From CAJXVA01 sp963761755 (lineage in GTDB: Bacteria; Myxococcota_A; Polyangia; Nannocystales; Nannocystaceae): a stretch of 64,000 bases of DNA. Below the pieces are notes generated by a model. The model made no database searches, was not told the origin of the DNA, and worked only from the letters and a program-made list of their open reading frames with translations. The stretch covers positions 186,001 through 250,000 of the forward strand of contig CAVXIC010000007.1 of the NCBI GenBank assembly GCA_963761755.1, read 5' to 3'. Of the stretch, positions 1 through 9,145 are shown in pieces; position 1 is the stretch's first letter, and every line of letters begins with the position of its first letter. Made by a program: the position numbers and the translations under genes.

Positions 1-1575
1 GCGCGGCGCCGCATCGGGGTTGGTGAGGATCTCGACCGTGTCGCCCTGACGCAAGCGGTACCGCAGCGGGACGAGGTGGCCGTTGACTCTGGCCCCCGAG
101 CACTGCATCCCCACGTCGGTGTGGATCGCAAACGCAAAGTCGATCGGCGTGCCGCCCTTGGGGAACGTGAAGATGTCGCCCTTGGGCGAGAACACGTAGA
201 CCTCGTCGGCATAGAGGTCCGCCTTGACCGCCTCGATGAACTCGTGCGGGTCGTCGACCTGCTTTTGCCAGTCCATCAGCTGCCCCAGCCACGCCAGTCG
301 GCGGCCGTCGGTGGGACCGTCGCCCCAGTGGGCCACGATCCCGCGCTCGGCGACCGCGTCCATGCCCATGGAGCGGACCTGGACCTCGAGGCGGCTGCCT
401 TCGCGATCGATCACCGAGGTGTGAAGTGCCTGATAGCGGTTGGGCCGCGGCAGCGCGATGTAGTCGCGAAACCGGCCCGGGACCGGCTGCAGGGCCGCGT
501 GCAGCTGGCCCAGCGCCGCATAGCACGCCTCCCGATCGCGGACGACCACTTGAAAGGTGGACACGTCGGAGAGCTGGGACGGCTTGCGGCCGCCCCCGGA
601 CATGCGGCGCTGCAGCCGAAACATCGGCCGAAGCGTGGCGCGGACCTGGACCGCCCCGAAGACGTCGGCGCGCCACGGTGACGCCGGCTCGAGCGGGTCA
701 TCGGGGCCGGTCGTCGGCGCGCGGTCGGGGGCGAAGACGGCTTCGAGCCGCTCGATTCCGTCCTCGACCACGTGCGGATGGCCGGCGAGGAACTGGTAGA
801 CCTGCTCGCGAATGGTCGCGTACGCGGTGGGCTCGAGGTACGAGAAGCTCAGATCCTGCAGCTCACGGCGGACCCACTCGATGCCCAATCGGCCCGAGAG
901 GGGCGCGTAGATCTGCATCGTCTCGGTGCTGATTCGGTGCTGCTTTTCCGCGGGCATGTGGCCCAGCGTGCGCATGTTGTCGAGCCGGTCGATCAGCTTG
1001 ACCAGCAGGACCCGGATGTCTTCTGACATCGCCAGCAGCATCTTGCGGAAGCTCTCGGCCTGCTGCTCCTGCCGAGACAGGTAGGGCACCTTGCCCAGCT
1101 TGGTGACGCCATCGACGATGCTCGCCACCTCGCGTCCGAACGCTTCGTGCACGTCGAACACCGTCAGCTCCGAGTCCTCGACCGCGTCGTGCAGCAGGCC
1201 TGCGGCGATGCTGACCGCGTCGAGTCCGAGCTGCGCGAGGGAGGTGGCCACCCGGGCGGGGTGCACGAAGTAGGGCTCGCCGCTCTTGCGACGCTGCTGC
1301 GCGTGGGCCTTGGCAGCGGCCGCGAAGGCGCGCTCGAGCATCCCGACATCGGTGTCCAAGACCGCGCCCTCGCAGCGGGGGTGGTGCTCCCGATAGGCCG
1401 CGACGATGCGGGCGATCGCCTCGCCCCCGTCGAGGTCGGGCTCGGTCAGCTCGACCGGCGGCGGTCCCAGCGGCGCGATCGACGATGCGACGGGATACGG
1501 TCCCGAGTCACCGGACACCCGCGCCGCCCCCGAGGGGCCCGCGCCGCGTCCACGGTCGCCAGAGACTGCGGTCAA
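1..1575 (-). CDS. relA/spoT: RelA/SpoT bifunctional (p)ppGpp synthetase/hydrolase, C-terminus off the window
   Basis: Stringent-response enzyme that makes and degrades (p)ppGpp from GTP/GDP and ATP. The minus frame is open to base 1. In order it shows an HD hydrolase domain with an intact GLLHDAVEDS motif, a synthetase domain with RFRDYIALPRPNRYQALHTS, and a TGS domain beginning VYVFSPKGDIFTFPKGG. The intact HD..ED and the basic RFRD (not acidic EXDD) argue for a bifunctional Rel/SpoT rather than a synthesis-only RelA. The helical/ACT C-terminal part lies outside. No ATG opens the frame; I chose TTG at 1575, overlapping the gmk stop as TTGA, with AGGAG about 8 bases upstream. Translational coupling to gmk is therefore likely. 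Family certain, start inferred. Confidence 0.93.
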   Translation of the reverse strand, partial: MTAVSGDRGRGAGPSGAARVSGDSGPYPVASSIAPLGPPPVELTEPDLDGGEAIARIVAAYREHHPRCEGAVLDTDVGMLERAFAAAAKAHAQQRRKSGEPYFVHPARVATSLAQLGLDAVSIAAGLLHDAVEDSELTVFDVHEAFGREVASIVDGVTKLGKVPYLSRQEQQAESFRKMLLAMSEDIRVLLVKLIDRLDNMRTLGHMPAEKQHRISTETMQIYAPLSGRLGIEWVRRELQDLSFSYLEPTAYATIREQVYQFLAGHPHVVEDGIERLEAVFAPDRAPTTGPDDPLEPASPWRADVFGAVQVRATLRPMFRLQRRMSGGGRKPSQLSDVSTFQVVVRDREACYAALGQLHAALQPVPGRFRDYIALPRPNRYQALHTSVIDREGSRLEVQVRSMGMDAVAERGIVAHWGDGPTDGRRLAWLGQLMDWQKQVDDPHEFIEAVKADLYADEVYVFSPKGDIFTFPKGGTPIDFAFAIHTDVGMQCSGARVNGHLVPLRYRLRQGDTVEILTNPDAAPR

Positions 1576-2207
1576 AGCAGGGACTCCTGCCCGCTGATCA
1601 CGGCATCGGCGAGGGCCGACAGGCGGGAGCGCGCGTGCAGGTGGGCCAGGTAGACCGACCGCAGGGCATCGTAGGCCCGCGTGATGTCGTCGTTCATGAT
1701 CAAGAAGTCGTACTCAGCATAGTGCTTGAGTTCCTCACGAGCGACACGCACCCGACGCGCGATGACCTCGTCGGAGTCGGTGTTGCGCGATCGCAGCCGT
1801 CGCTCGAGCTCCCGAATGCTCGGGGGCAAGATGAACACCGACACGAGGTCGTCGCGGAACTTCTTCCGAAGTTCGCGCCCCCCCTGGTAGTCGATGTCGA
1901 ACAGGAGGTCCCGGCCGTTGTCGATGCTCTCGCGGACTCGGGCGGAGGACGTCCCGTACATGTTGCCGTGCACCATCGCGTACTCGGCGAACTCGTCGCG
2001 GGCGACCATCTCCTGGAACTCGTCCTTGGACGTGAAGAAGTAGTCGACGCCATCGACCTCGCCCGGACGCGGAGGACGGGTGGTGTGCGAGACCGAGAAC
2101 TCCAGCCGTGGAAACTCCTCGCGCAGGCGGTTGCACAGGGTCGTCTTGCCGGCACCCGAGGGCGACGACACGACCAGAAGGAGTCCGCGTCCGGGGTCAC
2201 TCGACAT
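1572..2207 (-). CDS. gmk: Guanylate kinase
   Basis: Phosphorylates GMP (and dGMP) to GDP with ATP in nucleotide metabolism; 211 residues, normal for the family. The P-loop SSPSGAGKTTL is at about residues 14-24. It is followed by the GMP-binding region with SHTTRPPRPGEVDGVDYFF and the lid region RLRSRNTDSDEVIARR. The ATG start overlaps the end of yicC by 11 bases, and the TGA stop overlaps the proposed TTG start of the Rel gene, giving a coupled yicC-gmk-rel operon. A gmk gene beside a (p)ppGpp synthase is a common arrangement and makes sense because (p)ppGpp controls GMP kinase in several bacteria. Confidence 0.97.
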   Translation of the reverse strand: MSSDPGRGLLLVVSSPSGAGKTTLCNRLREEFPRLEFSVSHTTRPPRPGEVDGVDYFFTSKDEFQEMVARDEFAEYAMVHGNMYGTSSARVRESIDNGRDLLFDIDYQGGRELRKKFRDDLVSVFILPPSIRELERRLRSRNTDSDEVIARRVRVAREELKHYAEYDFLIMNDDITRAYDALRSVYLAHLHARSRLSALADAVISGQESLL

Positions 2208-3123
2208 TTTGAACCTGCTCTCGAATCCGCTCGATGATCGCCTTGGCCTCGATCACGATGCGACTCCCCTCGTGAGAGGTGAGCTTACTCCCCATCGTGG
2301 TGAACTCGCGATGCAACTCTTGAGTCAAGAAGTCGAGCGTCTTGCCCTGGCCTGCCGCTGCGGGCGCGCCCAGGTGGCTGCGCATCTGCTCAAGGTGAGA
2401 GTCGATGCGGGCGAGCTCCTCGGCGACGTCGCCCCGGGCGAGCACCACGGCCACCTCCTGCGCGACGCGGCTGGCGTCGAGCTGCGGGGCCCCCGCCCGA
2501 GCGGTGAGCTCTCCGAGCCGCGCGGCGACCCGCGCCTCGATGCGTTCGGCCTCCGGCGGCAGCAACAGGGTCAGGGTCCGGACGCTGCCGGTGAGCTGCT
2601 CGACCAGGTCGCGAAGCGTCGACTCCAGCGCCTGCCCTTCGCGGTGACGAAACTCGGCCAGGGCCCCCATCGCCTCGGACACCAGCGCATCGAGGAACGG
2701 CGGGGTCTGGGGTGCTTCGTCGGGCCGATCGCCGAGCTTGACCGCACCGCAAAACCGCAACAGTTCCAGGGATGTCGGGGCGGACACTTCGAAGCCCGCC
2801 TCGGCGGCGATCCTCTGGGCCTCGGTCGCCGCGGCGACGACGACGGCGACCTTGGTGGCCTCCAGCCCGAGCCCGCGAAGCGGATCATCCTCGTCCTGGG
2901 TCGAGGCCGCGTCGCGTCGCACGTGAATCGAAACGTCGACGCGACCACGACCGACGTGCAGCTCGACCGCGGCCCGCAGCCGCGCTTCGAGCTGGGGTCC
3001 AAACGGCTGACGGAGCTTCACCTCCAAGAAGCGGCCGTTGACCGACCGGGCCTCGACGTCGAGGCGCACGCGGCCCTGCCCTTGGGGCGTCCACGCTCGG
3101 GAGGCCGCGCCATAGCCGGTCAT
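2197..3123 (-). CDS. yicC: YicC/YloC family endoribonuclease
   Basis: Member of the YicC family, whose characterised members act as endoribonucleases in RNA turnover. The chosen start gives the family-typical opening MTGYGAA at residue 1, followed by a basic stretch ending RSVNGRFLEVKLRQP. The C-terminus carries the conserved GKTLDFLTQELHREFTTMGSK and the terminal IERIREQVQNVE. Length is 308 residues, close to the usual 290. A longer reading frame continues upstream, but its sequence is not family-like and it would run into the divergent gene. First gene of the yicC-gmk-rel operon. Confidence 0.92.
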   Translation of the reverse strand: MTGYGAASRAWTPQGQGRVRLDVEARSVNGRFLEVKLRQPFGPQLEARLRAAVELHVGRGRVDVSIHVRRDAASTQDEDDPLRGLGLEATKVAVVVAAATEAQRIAAEAGFEVSAPTSLELLRFCGAVKLGDRPDEAPQTPPFLDALVSEAMGALAEFRHREGQALESTLRDLVEQLTGSVRTLTLLLPPEAERIEARVAARLGELTARAGAPQLDASRVAQEVAVVLARGDVAEELARIDSHLEQMRSHLGAPAAAGQGKTLDFLTQELHREFTTMGSKLTSHEGSRIVIEAKAIIERIREQVQNVE

Positions 3124-3202
3124 GCTGACGACGGACACCCCCCCGCATACCGCCCTGGGCCGACCCGCCGCAAGACCCGGCTGCCTGGTATGCTCAGCGC
3201 GA

Positions 3203-4000
3203 ATGTGCGCCGCTCGCACGATGTCCCGCATCGCCGGCCCCGCCCTCGCGATCGCCGCGGCGCTGCTGCGCCCCGCGCCAACCCGCGCCGCGCCGCCTGC
3301 GGAGCCCGCCGCTGCGGCCCAGCGGGACGCCAAGGCACCCGACGCCAAGGCACCCAAAGGGAAGGCTGCGGACGATGAGGACGACCAGGGCGTGCTCGCC
3401 GGGCCCCCGGACGGCCGCGCATTCACGCTCGGCGTCGAGGGAACGATCCTCACCACCCCACCGCTTCGCACCCGCGCGATCTACATCGACCCCCGGTTCG
3501 TGGGGCGGTCGACGGCGCTGGGAGGCCTGGGCGCGTTCCTGCGCTACCGCCCGCTCTCCTTCATCGGCTTCGACGCGAGCGTGCGCACCGGATCGCTGCG
3601 TCTGCGCTCCGAGAACGACGGTACGGCCGTCTCGTCCGACCAGGTCCTCGCCGACATCGGCGCCCTGCTCTACCTGGGCCGAGGCAAGGTCAGCCAGTTC
3701 GCGCTCAGCAGCGGCGTCGGCGGCCTCTTCCATCGCGTGCGCTACGATCTCGACTCGGGGCAGCGCGGCAGCCAGGCCTTCGGCGCCTTCACGGTCCGCG
3801 TGGGTGCCGAGGCCGAGTTCCTGGTGAACCGCATCGCGTTCATCCTCTCGTTCCGCACCTACGCGGTGGTCACCCCGCGTGCGAACACCCGCAGCAGGGG
3901 GGCCCTGTTCGAGGGCCGCAGCGGCCCGGACACGCTCGCCCCGGTCGCGACGTTCTCGACGTACCTCTCGGGGTCCGCGGGTATCGGCTATCGCTTCTGA
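3203..4000 (+). CDS. Putative outer-membrane beta-barrel protein, function unknown
   Basis: No family recognised. The 265-residue product starts with a basic n-region and a hydrophobic stretch ending PAPTRAAPPA, which reads as a signal peptide. A charged linker rich in Lys, Ala and Asp follows (residues about 40-65). The remainder is alternating polar/hydrophobic strands full of Gly, Arg and aromatic residues. It ends GIGYRF, the terminal-Phe signature of proteins folded by the BAM complex. There is no clear ribosome-binding site. ATG 3203 and ATG 3221 are both possible and leave the same signal peptide. It is divergent from yicC with about 80 bases between them. Confidence 0.72.
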   Translation: MCAARTMSRIAGPALAIAAALLRPAPTRAAPPAEPAAAAQRDAKAPDAKAPKGKAADDEDDQGVLAGPPDGRAFTLGVEGTILTTPPLRTRAIYIDPRFVGRSTALGGLGAFLRYRPLSFIGFDASVRTGSLRLRSENDGTAVSSDQVLADIGALLYLGRGKVSQFALSSGVGGLFHRVRYDLDSGQRGSQAFGAFTVRVGAEAEFLVNRIAFILSFRTYAVVTPRANTRSRGALFEGRSGPDTLAPVATFSTYLSGSAGIGYRF

Positions 4001-4005
4001 CGCAG

Positions 4006-4161
4006 CTAGTCCTGGGCTTCCGCGTCGAACTTCGCGAGCAGCGTGTCGATGCCGCGATAGCGCATCGCCGGCGAGGGGCTGTCATCGAGGGACAGACCCG
4101 GCTCTTGGCCGAAGCTTGCGGGGGTGTTCAGAAGGCTGACCAACATGATCCAAATGTGCAT
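4006..4161 (-). CDS. Small secreted-type peptide of 51 residues, function unknown
   Basis: A short frame not previously obvious among longer overlapping ones. It begins MHIWIMLVSLLNTPASFGQ, which looks like a compact signal peptide, and continues with an acidic tail ending LLAKFDAEAQD. A GGAGA ribosome-binding sequence lies 7 bases before the ATG, and third codon positions are G/C-rich from residue 7 on, both favouring a real gene. It lies 81 bases downstream of the solute-binding protein gene on the same strand, so it may share its transcript. No homologous family is known to me. It is convergent with the barrel gene, whose stop is 6 bases away. Confidence 0.5.
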   Translation of the reverse strand: MHIWIMLVSLLNTPASFGQEPGLSLDDSPSPAMRYRGIDTLLAKFDAEAQD

Positions 4162-4242
4162 CTCGTATCTCCGTGGGCGGTTGTGGGTTTCGCTCCCCCA
4201 ACCTGCCGTAGGTGGACCGACGGCGGCAAGAAACCGACGAGA

Positions 4243-6054
4243 TCACAAATTTCCCGAGAGCCACGACCGCTCCGGCCCCAGCCGCAGCTCCGAGAGCATC
4301 GGCTTGTCATCGACGAACCGCAGCGCGCCCACGCGGTTGCTCACGACCATCACCTCGGTCGGGGCGTGAAGCAGGCTGATCGGGAGCAGCTCCTCGAGCC
4401 GGCGGGCAATCGACGCCTTGGCGACCGCCCGCTCGTCTCGGCTCTTGGCGGCCCGGTAGGCCTCCAGAGCGCCATCGAGCGCCGCATCGGCCACGCCGGT
4501 GACGTTGTTGGAGCCTCGGCTGTGCAGCAGCGGGTACAGGTCGTGGTCGGAGTGGGTGACCAACTGGACCAACGCCATGTCGAACTCGCCCTGGCGCATC
4601 AGCCCCGACAGGTACGACCAGCCGGCGGTCGCGTACGGCACCTGAACCCCCAGCGCGCGCCAGGATTCCTTGAGCATCTTCGCGAGGGCGCGGGCCTGGC
4701 TCCCCTCCCCGTCCCACATGAGCACCAGCCGGAGGTTGCCCGTGGCGCGCCGACGCACGCCGCGTTCGAGCGTCCAGTCGAGGGAATCGAGGATGGAGGC
4801 CGCGAGGGCTGCCTCGGCCTCGTCGTCGACGACCGGTTGTTCGGGGAGGCCCGCCATGCCCCAGGCGACCGAGACCCCGGCGGCGCCGAGGGCCGCGAGG
4901 TCCAGCGGGGTCGGATCCTGCAGGTCGACCACGGTCCGCATCGGGGCCGGCGGCATCCCGACCGCCTGCATCAACAGGCCGCGCGGGATCCCGCGATCGA
5001 GCGCCTCTCGCATCCGCGGCCCCGCCTGCGCGCCGTTGCGCAGGTTGTAGAGCACCACGTCGAAGTGGGGAGGCGTGAGCAGCCACGCGGAGAACCGGGG
5101 CGCCATGCCCGGCTTGGCGAGCTCATCGGGGACGTGCGAAGGCGAGACCGACGCCAGCAGGTGGAGATCCCCCCGGCGCAGCTGGGTGAGCCCCGCGGCC
5201 CCATCGGGGATCTCCCGCAGCACGATGCGTTGGACCGCATCGGGGCCGGTCGCAGGCTCGATGCGCTCGAACACGACCCGGTCCTCCTCGATCGCGACGA
5301 GCTTCATCGGTCCGGTGCCCACGGGTTCGGCGCCGAACCCCCGACCGCGGCCCCGCCGCTGCTTGCGCGGCACGATCTTCATCGCGGAGACCAGCTCCAG
5401 CGCGAGCGGCTCGGGCCGATCGAAGCCGATCCGGATCCAGCGGCCGGCGTCCCGCAGCTCGGGGGCACCAAACGGGCGATCGACGACCTCCACCGCTCGC
5501 AGCTCGTCCAGCCCGTACTGAATCCGCAGCGCGGCCCGGCGAGGGTCGAGCCAGTGCTCGAGGCTGAACACCACGTCTTCGACCTCGACGGCCGTGCCGT
5601 CATGGAACGTGGCTTCGGGGGGCAGGTGACAGTAGACGTCTCGGACCGGGCCCGAGGGCGGATCGACGACGCAGGCGTCCGCCAGCCCGGGCTCGGCAAA
5701 CGGCGCCGCGGCGAGCGTGCGCCGCGTCAACCCCTCGAAGAGGAGATCCTCCATCACCCTGCGGCCCCACGGCTCCGCCCCCACCAGCGGGTCGAAGGTC
5801 CGGGGGATCGTCCGCATGCCGATGACGAGGGTGTGCTCGGCCGAGCGCGCCGCCTCCCCGACCCGCGCCCGCTCCCGCGCCAGCATGGCCTCGGCGGCTT
5901 CCTGGGCCCCCGCCGGGTCGGTGTCGGCCTCCGAGCCCCCGCCGGCGCCGCATCCCGCCCCGACGCACCCGATGAACCCGATGAACCCGGCGAGGGACAG
6001 CGCCACTGACGCGAAACGGGCGCGCCAGGGCGCGAGCGTGAAGGGATCGGCCAT
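4243..6054 (-). CDS. Family 5 (oligopeptide/nickel type) extracellular solute-binding lipoprotein
   Basis: Substrate-binding component type of peptide or nickel ABC importers (SBP_bac_5 fold), tethered by a lipid. An N-terminal hydrophobic segment with two candidate lipobox cysteines (GFIGC at 30, VGAGC at 35) precedes the mature domain. This shows the family-typical opening LVIGMRTIPRTFDPL, then FHDGTAVEVEDVVFSLEHWL, and a C-terminal QGEFDMALVQLVTHSDHDLY. The length of 603 residues is normal for the family. No permease or ATPase gene is adjacent, so the ligand cannot be inferred and it may act as an orphan sensor or pair with a distant transporter. The ATG at 6054 precedes a plausible signal sequence. 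Confidence 0.85.
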   Translation of the reverse strand: MADPFTLAPWRARFASVALSLAGFIGFIGCVGAGCGAGGGSEADTDPAGAQEAAEAMLARERARVGEAARSAEHTLVIGMRTIPRTFDPLVGAEPWGRRVMEDLLFEGLTRRTLAAAPFAEPGLADACVVDPPSGPVRDVYCHLPPEATFHDGTAVEVEDVVFSLEHWLDPRRAALRIQYGLDELRAVEVVDRPFGAPELRDAGRWIRIGFDRPEPLALELVSAMKIVPRKQRRGRGRGFGAEPVGTGPMKLVAIEEDRVVFERIEPATGPDAVQRIVLREIPDGAAGLTQLRRGDLHLLASVSPSHVPDELAKPGMAPRFSAWLLTPPHFDVVLYNLRNGAQAGPRMREALDRGIPRGLLMQAVGMPPAPMRTVVDLQDPTPLDLAALGAAGVSVAWGMAGLPEQPVVDDEAEAALAASILDSLDWTLERGVRRRATGNLRLVLMWDGEGSQARALAKMLKESWRALGVQVPYATAGWSYLSGLMRQGEFDMALVQLVTHSDHDLYPLLHSRGSNNVTGVADAALDGALEAYRAAKSRDERAVAKASIARRLEELLPISLLHAPTEVMVVSNRVGALRFVDDKPMLSELRLGPERSWLSGNL

Positions 6055-6138
6055 CCAGTGCGCGTTGTAGCAGGCGCCGCGGCCCGCCGCGACGCGGTCC
6101 GCACCCGGCGAGGCGAGGGCCCAGGCGGCCGCGTTCGC

Positions 6139-6168
6139 TTGATCGACGGCAAGCGCGCATGATACGAA
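6139..6168 (+). promoter_or_regulatory. Candidate sigma-70 type promoter for the 6231 gene
   Basis: TTGATC (6139-6144) and TACGAA (6163-6168) with an 18-base spacer, in the least GC-rich part of the divergent region 6055-6230. Seen by eye only; both boxes are imperfect. Confidence 0.3.
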
Positions 6169-6230
6169 CCTGGTCGGTTCAACCTAGACCGCCAAGCGGT
6201 CCGTTTTCCCTTCTTCAGGCCCACAGCCGC

Positions 6231-6998
6231 ATGTCCACCGCCCGAGCATCCTTCCTCTCCGCCTTCTTCCGCGTCGGCTCCCGAGTCAGCGTCCTCGCGC
6301 TCCCGCTGCTCCTCGTCGCGCCCACCGGCTGCGAGACCGAAGAAGCCGAAGCCGAAGTCGACACCGACGACGAGACGAAAGCGCCGCAAGGCCCGAAGAT
6401 CAAGGTGGAGCTCCCGCCCCCACCCGACTTCGACGAGGGCAAGGTCGACGAGCAGTACGCCGACGGCTCTTGGTCGATCTACGGCCTGCGGACCGACATC
6501 GACGAGAACGTGAAGAAGGGGGACGCGGGCACCGAGGTTCTGGTCAAGGGCTATGTCCAGGAGATCTACGTCGCGCCCGAGTGTCCGGAAGGCGAAATCT
6601 GCCCGCCGCCCAAGCAGCCGCACATCTGGATCACCGACAAGCCCGACCAGCTGGGCAAGAAGCGGGCGATGATGGTCGTCAACTACCGCTTCAGCATCCC
6701 CGAGTGGGACGCCAAGCGCTGGAAGGACCAGCCCGACGTCATCTTCGAGAAGGGCAAGCAGTACACCTTCAAGGGCAAGTTCAAGCGCTTCAGCGACACG
6801 GGCTTCGCGTTCGACAGCGGCCTGCTCGAGTTCGTGGCCTACAAGCCCCACGACCCGGAGTCCGGGGCGGAGATGGACCAATGGGTCTACCCGCCCGGCT
6901 CGCCCTGGCACCCGCTGGAGGTCCAGCGCATGGACGAGGAGAACGCCGAGCTGGCCGCCAAGGCCAAGGCGGCGCTCGACAAGAAGAAGGGCGGCTGA
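6231..6998 (+). CDS. Putative lipoprotein of unknown function
   Basis: 255 residues. After the chosen ATG come a basic n-region, a hydrophobic stretch and a lipobox LLVAPTGC with Cys at 34, then a very acidic linker (residues 36-50). The folded part contains YVAPECPEGEICPPPKQPHIWI, with two closely spaced cysteines, and an OB-like run of strands (VLVKGYVQEIYV and YTFKGKFKRFSDTGF). The C-terminus is a Lys/Ala helix. I recognise no named family; the cysteine pair could form a disulfide. The gene stands alone on the plus strand and is closed by a strong terminator. An upstream in-frame ATG (6159) would add 24 residues that do not resemble a signal peptide. Confidence 0.75.
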   Translation: MSTARASFLSAFFRVGSRVSVLALPLLLVAPTGCETEEAEAEVDTDDETKAPQGPKIKVELPPPPDFDEGKVDEQYADGSWSIYGLRTDIDENVKKGDAGTEVLVKGYVQEIYVAPECPEGEICPPPKQPHIWITDKPDQLGKKRAMMVVNYRFSIPEWDAKRWKDQPDVIFEKGKQYTFKGKFKRFSDTGFAFDSGLLEFVAYKPHDPESGAEMDQWVYPPGSPWHPLEVQRMDEENAELAAKAKAALDKKKGG

Positions 6999-7015
6999 TC
7001 CCGCCGCCCCCCGAG

Positions 7016-7050
7016 CCGCGCGCTCGTCTTCGGACGAGGCGCGGTTTTTC
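7016..7050 (+). terminator. Rho-independent terminator of the 6231 gene
   Basis: A GC-rich stem of 12 pairs (arms 7016-7028 and 7033-7044, one bulged G) with a TTCG tetraloop is followed directly by TTTTT. It starts 17 bases after the stop codon at 6998. No T-run exists on the other side, so it acts in the plus direction. Confidence 0.9.
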
Positions 7051-7086
7051 TTCGTCCGGCGATCGAGTCACCTGCAGACGGCGGCT

Positions 7087-9145
7087 TCAGCGGGCGAGTC
7101 GGTACCGCCACGGCAGACCCCGCAGCCACAGGGCACGGGCCGAGATCACCGCGTCCACGCGCGCTCCGCTCTTGGGCAACACCCGCAGCTCCACGCCCTG
7201 TGGGGGCGGTTCCGAGACCAGCTCGAGACCGGTCGTGCGCTGCGCTGCCAGCGTCTGCAGGACGCCGAAGTCGTCCTGAGCATGTGGCCCCTCCCCGACC
7301 AGGCCCTCCCGCGTCCGCTCGAAGCGGGTCGTGTGCCCATCGGTCGTCACCTCGATGCTGCGGGCGGTGTCGAGCCAGAACTGGACCGGGTCGGTGTGCA
7401 GCAGGTCCTGGCGCAGGCGCATGCAAGCGCGTTCGGGAAGTCGGCCGGCCTGCTCGCCGACCGCCGCGATGCACGACGCGGGGTCCACGGGATCGGGCCA
7501 CAGCTCCAGCACGACGACCGCCTCGTCCCCCACCGTGGGGGTCTGCTCGATCCGCAGCGACCGGGTCGGCTCCTCGGCGGGCCGGGGGACCCAGCTGAGC
7601 ACCCGCAGCGCACCGGCCGCGGCGAGCACCTCTTCGAGCAGCACGTCGCTGAGCGCCGCGTCGCCCTCGGGATGCTCGGGCGCGTCGAGGCGCCAGATCC
7701 CGAGATCGAAGTGAACGCTCTGTCGGGGGCCGTCGGCCGTCAGGATCTCGAGGCTACGGACGTCGTCGACCCCGAACGTGAGCAGGTCGCGATCGACGAA
7801 GGTCGCGTCGTCGACCGCGAGCGCGAGCCCGGTGGTCCGCAGCCGCAGCAACGGACCCTCGTCGCGCTGACAGATCCGCTCGGCGCCCTCCGGTCCACAG
7901 CGCAGCCGCAGCCGCTGGGTGCTCTGGGTCGTCAGCTCCAGCTCCACCGCCCACGTGGGCGCGAGGGTCCCCGATGGCGCGAGCTCGACCTCGGCATCCA
8001 TGATCGTGGCGTACCACGCGAACACCTGCGGGCCATCGACGGTGCGCTCGCCCTGGGGCGTGCTCAGCCGCCAGTCGCCGACGTTGGGTGCCAGCGCCAG
8101 CGCGGTGGGCGAGCGCTGCTCGATCCGCAGCAGGTCACCGTAGCCGTGGGGCGACAGCCGGGGCTCCAGGAGGGTGCCCTGGTCCTGGTCCTGGTCCTGG
8201 TCCTGGTCCGTGGTCCTGGTCTTGGCCCGGCAGCGGCCAGGCCCGTGCGAGCGCAGCGTCGATGCAGCCGGGCCAGCCCTCACCGCGGACCAGGACCGTG
8301 CGGGCGCTTCCGTCGGGGCAGGGTCCGGCGAGCGCGAGCGACCAGCTGCGCGCCCCCGTGGCCTCCAGCCCAATCCACGGCTGGGGTGCGCGCGGGGGGC
8401 CCTCGGGCAGCAGCGGGGAGAGGCGCGCGCTCACGAGCCGCCCCAGTCGGGCCTCGACCGCGTCAGTGGACAGCAGCGCGGACACACCCCCGACCTCCGA
8501 CCGCCAGTGGCCATCCTCCCCGCGGCGCAGGGTCGCGCCGGGCAGCGTCACGGCGAGCACTTGCCCCGGATCGACCAGCAGCGCGCGCCGGGCCAACCAT
8601 GCGCGCGGCGCTTGCTCGAGGATCTCGGCCATCTCGGACTCGAGCACCCAGGTCTGAGACTGCGGTCCATCGGGGTCGAACGCCGGATTGTCGATCTGCC
8701 CGTAGCGACCGGCGTCGTCCGGCGTCCGCCCGCCCACGCGCACGGTCGCCGTTTCACCCCCGAACGCCACGGTGATGCTGCCGAGGCTGCCCGCCCCGAC
8801 ACCGGGCCCGCCCGAGACCGCACGCACCGTCGTCGCCATGCGCAGCGACGCCCACAAGCCCTCGACCGCGCGCGGGTCCGCCGGACCCACGACGATGCCG
8901 TCGACCGCGAGTGCGTGCCCATCGGCGCTGGGCTCGAACGCGACGCTGGTCCCCTCGGCGAGTCGGAGCGTGATCGTGGCGGTCTCCATCGTCACGTCGG
9001 CCAGGGTCGGGAACACCCGACGGGCCGACGAGCGCGTGCTGACGAAGCCACCGGGGCCCTCGCCCGGGGCCTCGCCCAGGTGCACCGCGGCCACCGTACC
9101 CGCGGCCGCGACGAGCCACAGCAGCGTGGTCTTGCGCAGCTTCAT
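7087..9145 (-). CDS. DUF4340-type protein, interrupted by a single extra base
   Basis: Auxiliary protein of the Gld-like ABC export cluster. The N-terminal part starts MKLRKTTLLWLVAAAGTVAAV (one membrane anchor). It carries the DUF4340-like region, including WVLESEMAEILEQAPRAWL and ALLVDPGQVLAVTLP, which repeats in the second half (FVDRDLLTFGVDDVRSLEI). The reading frame breaks inside a hexamer tract at 8179-8224. Upstream of it the frame ends as a Gly-Pro run and stops at 8135; downstream it resumes as GTLLEPRLSPHGYGDLLRIEQ. Removing the odd G at 8210 makes the tract a perfect Gln-Asp repeat and joins both halves into one 685-residue protein (2059 bases = 3x686+1). It is either a sequencing insertion or a genuine mutation. 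It follows the GldFG fusion with an ATGA overlap. Confidence 0.75.
8179..8224. repeat. Hexanucleotide tandem repeat (CTGGTC) within the DUF4340 gene
   Basis: About seven CTGGTC units. They are perfect except for one 7-base unit (CGTGGTC, extra G at 8210) and a degenerate last copy. In the sense direction it codes alternating Gln-Asp if the extra base is removed. Unit changes of 6 bases would not alter frame; only the extra base does. Confidence 0.9.
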
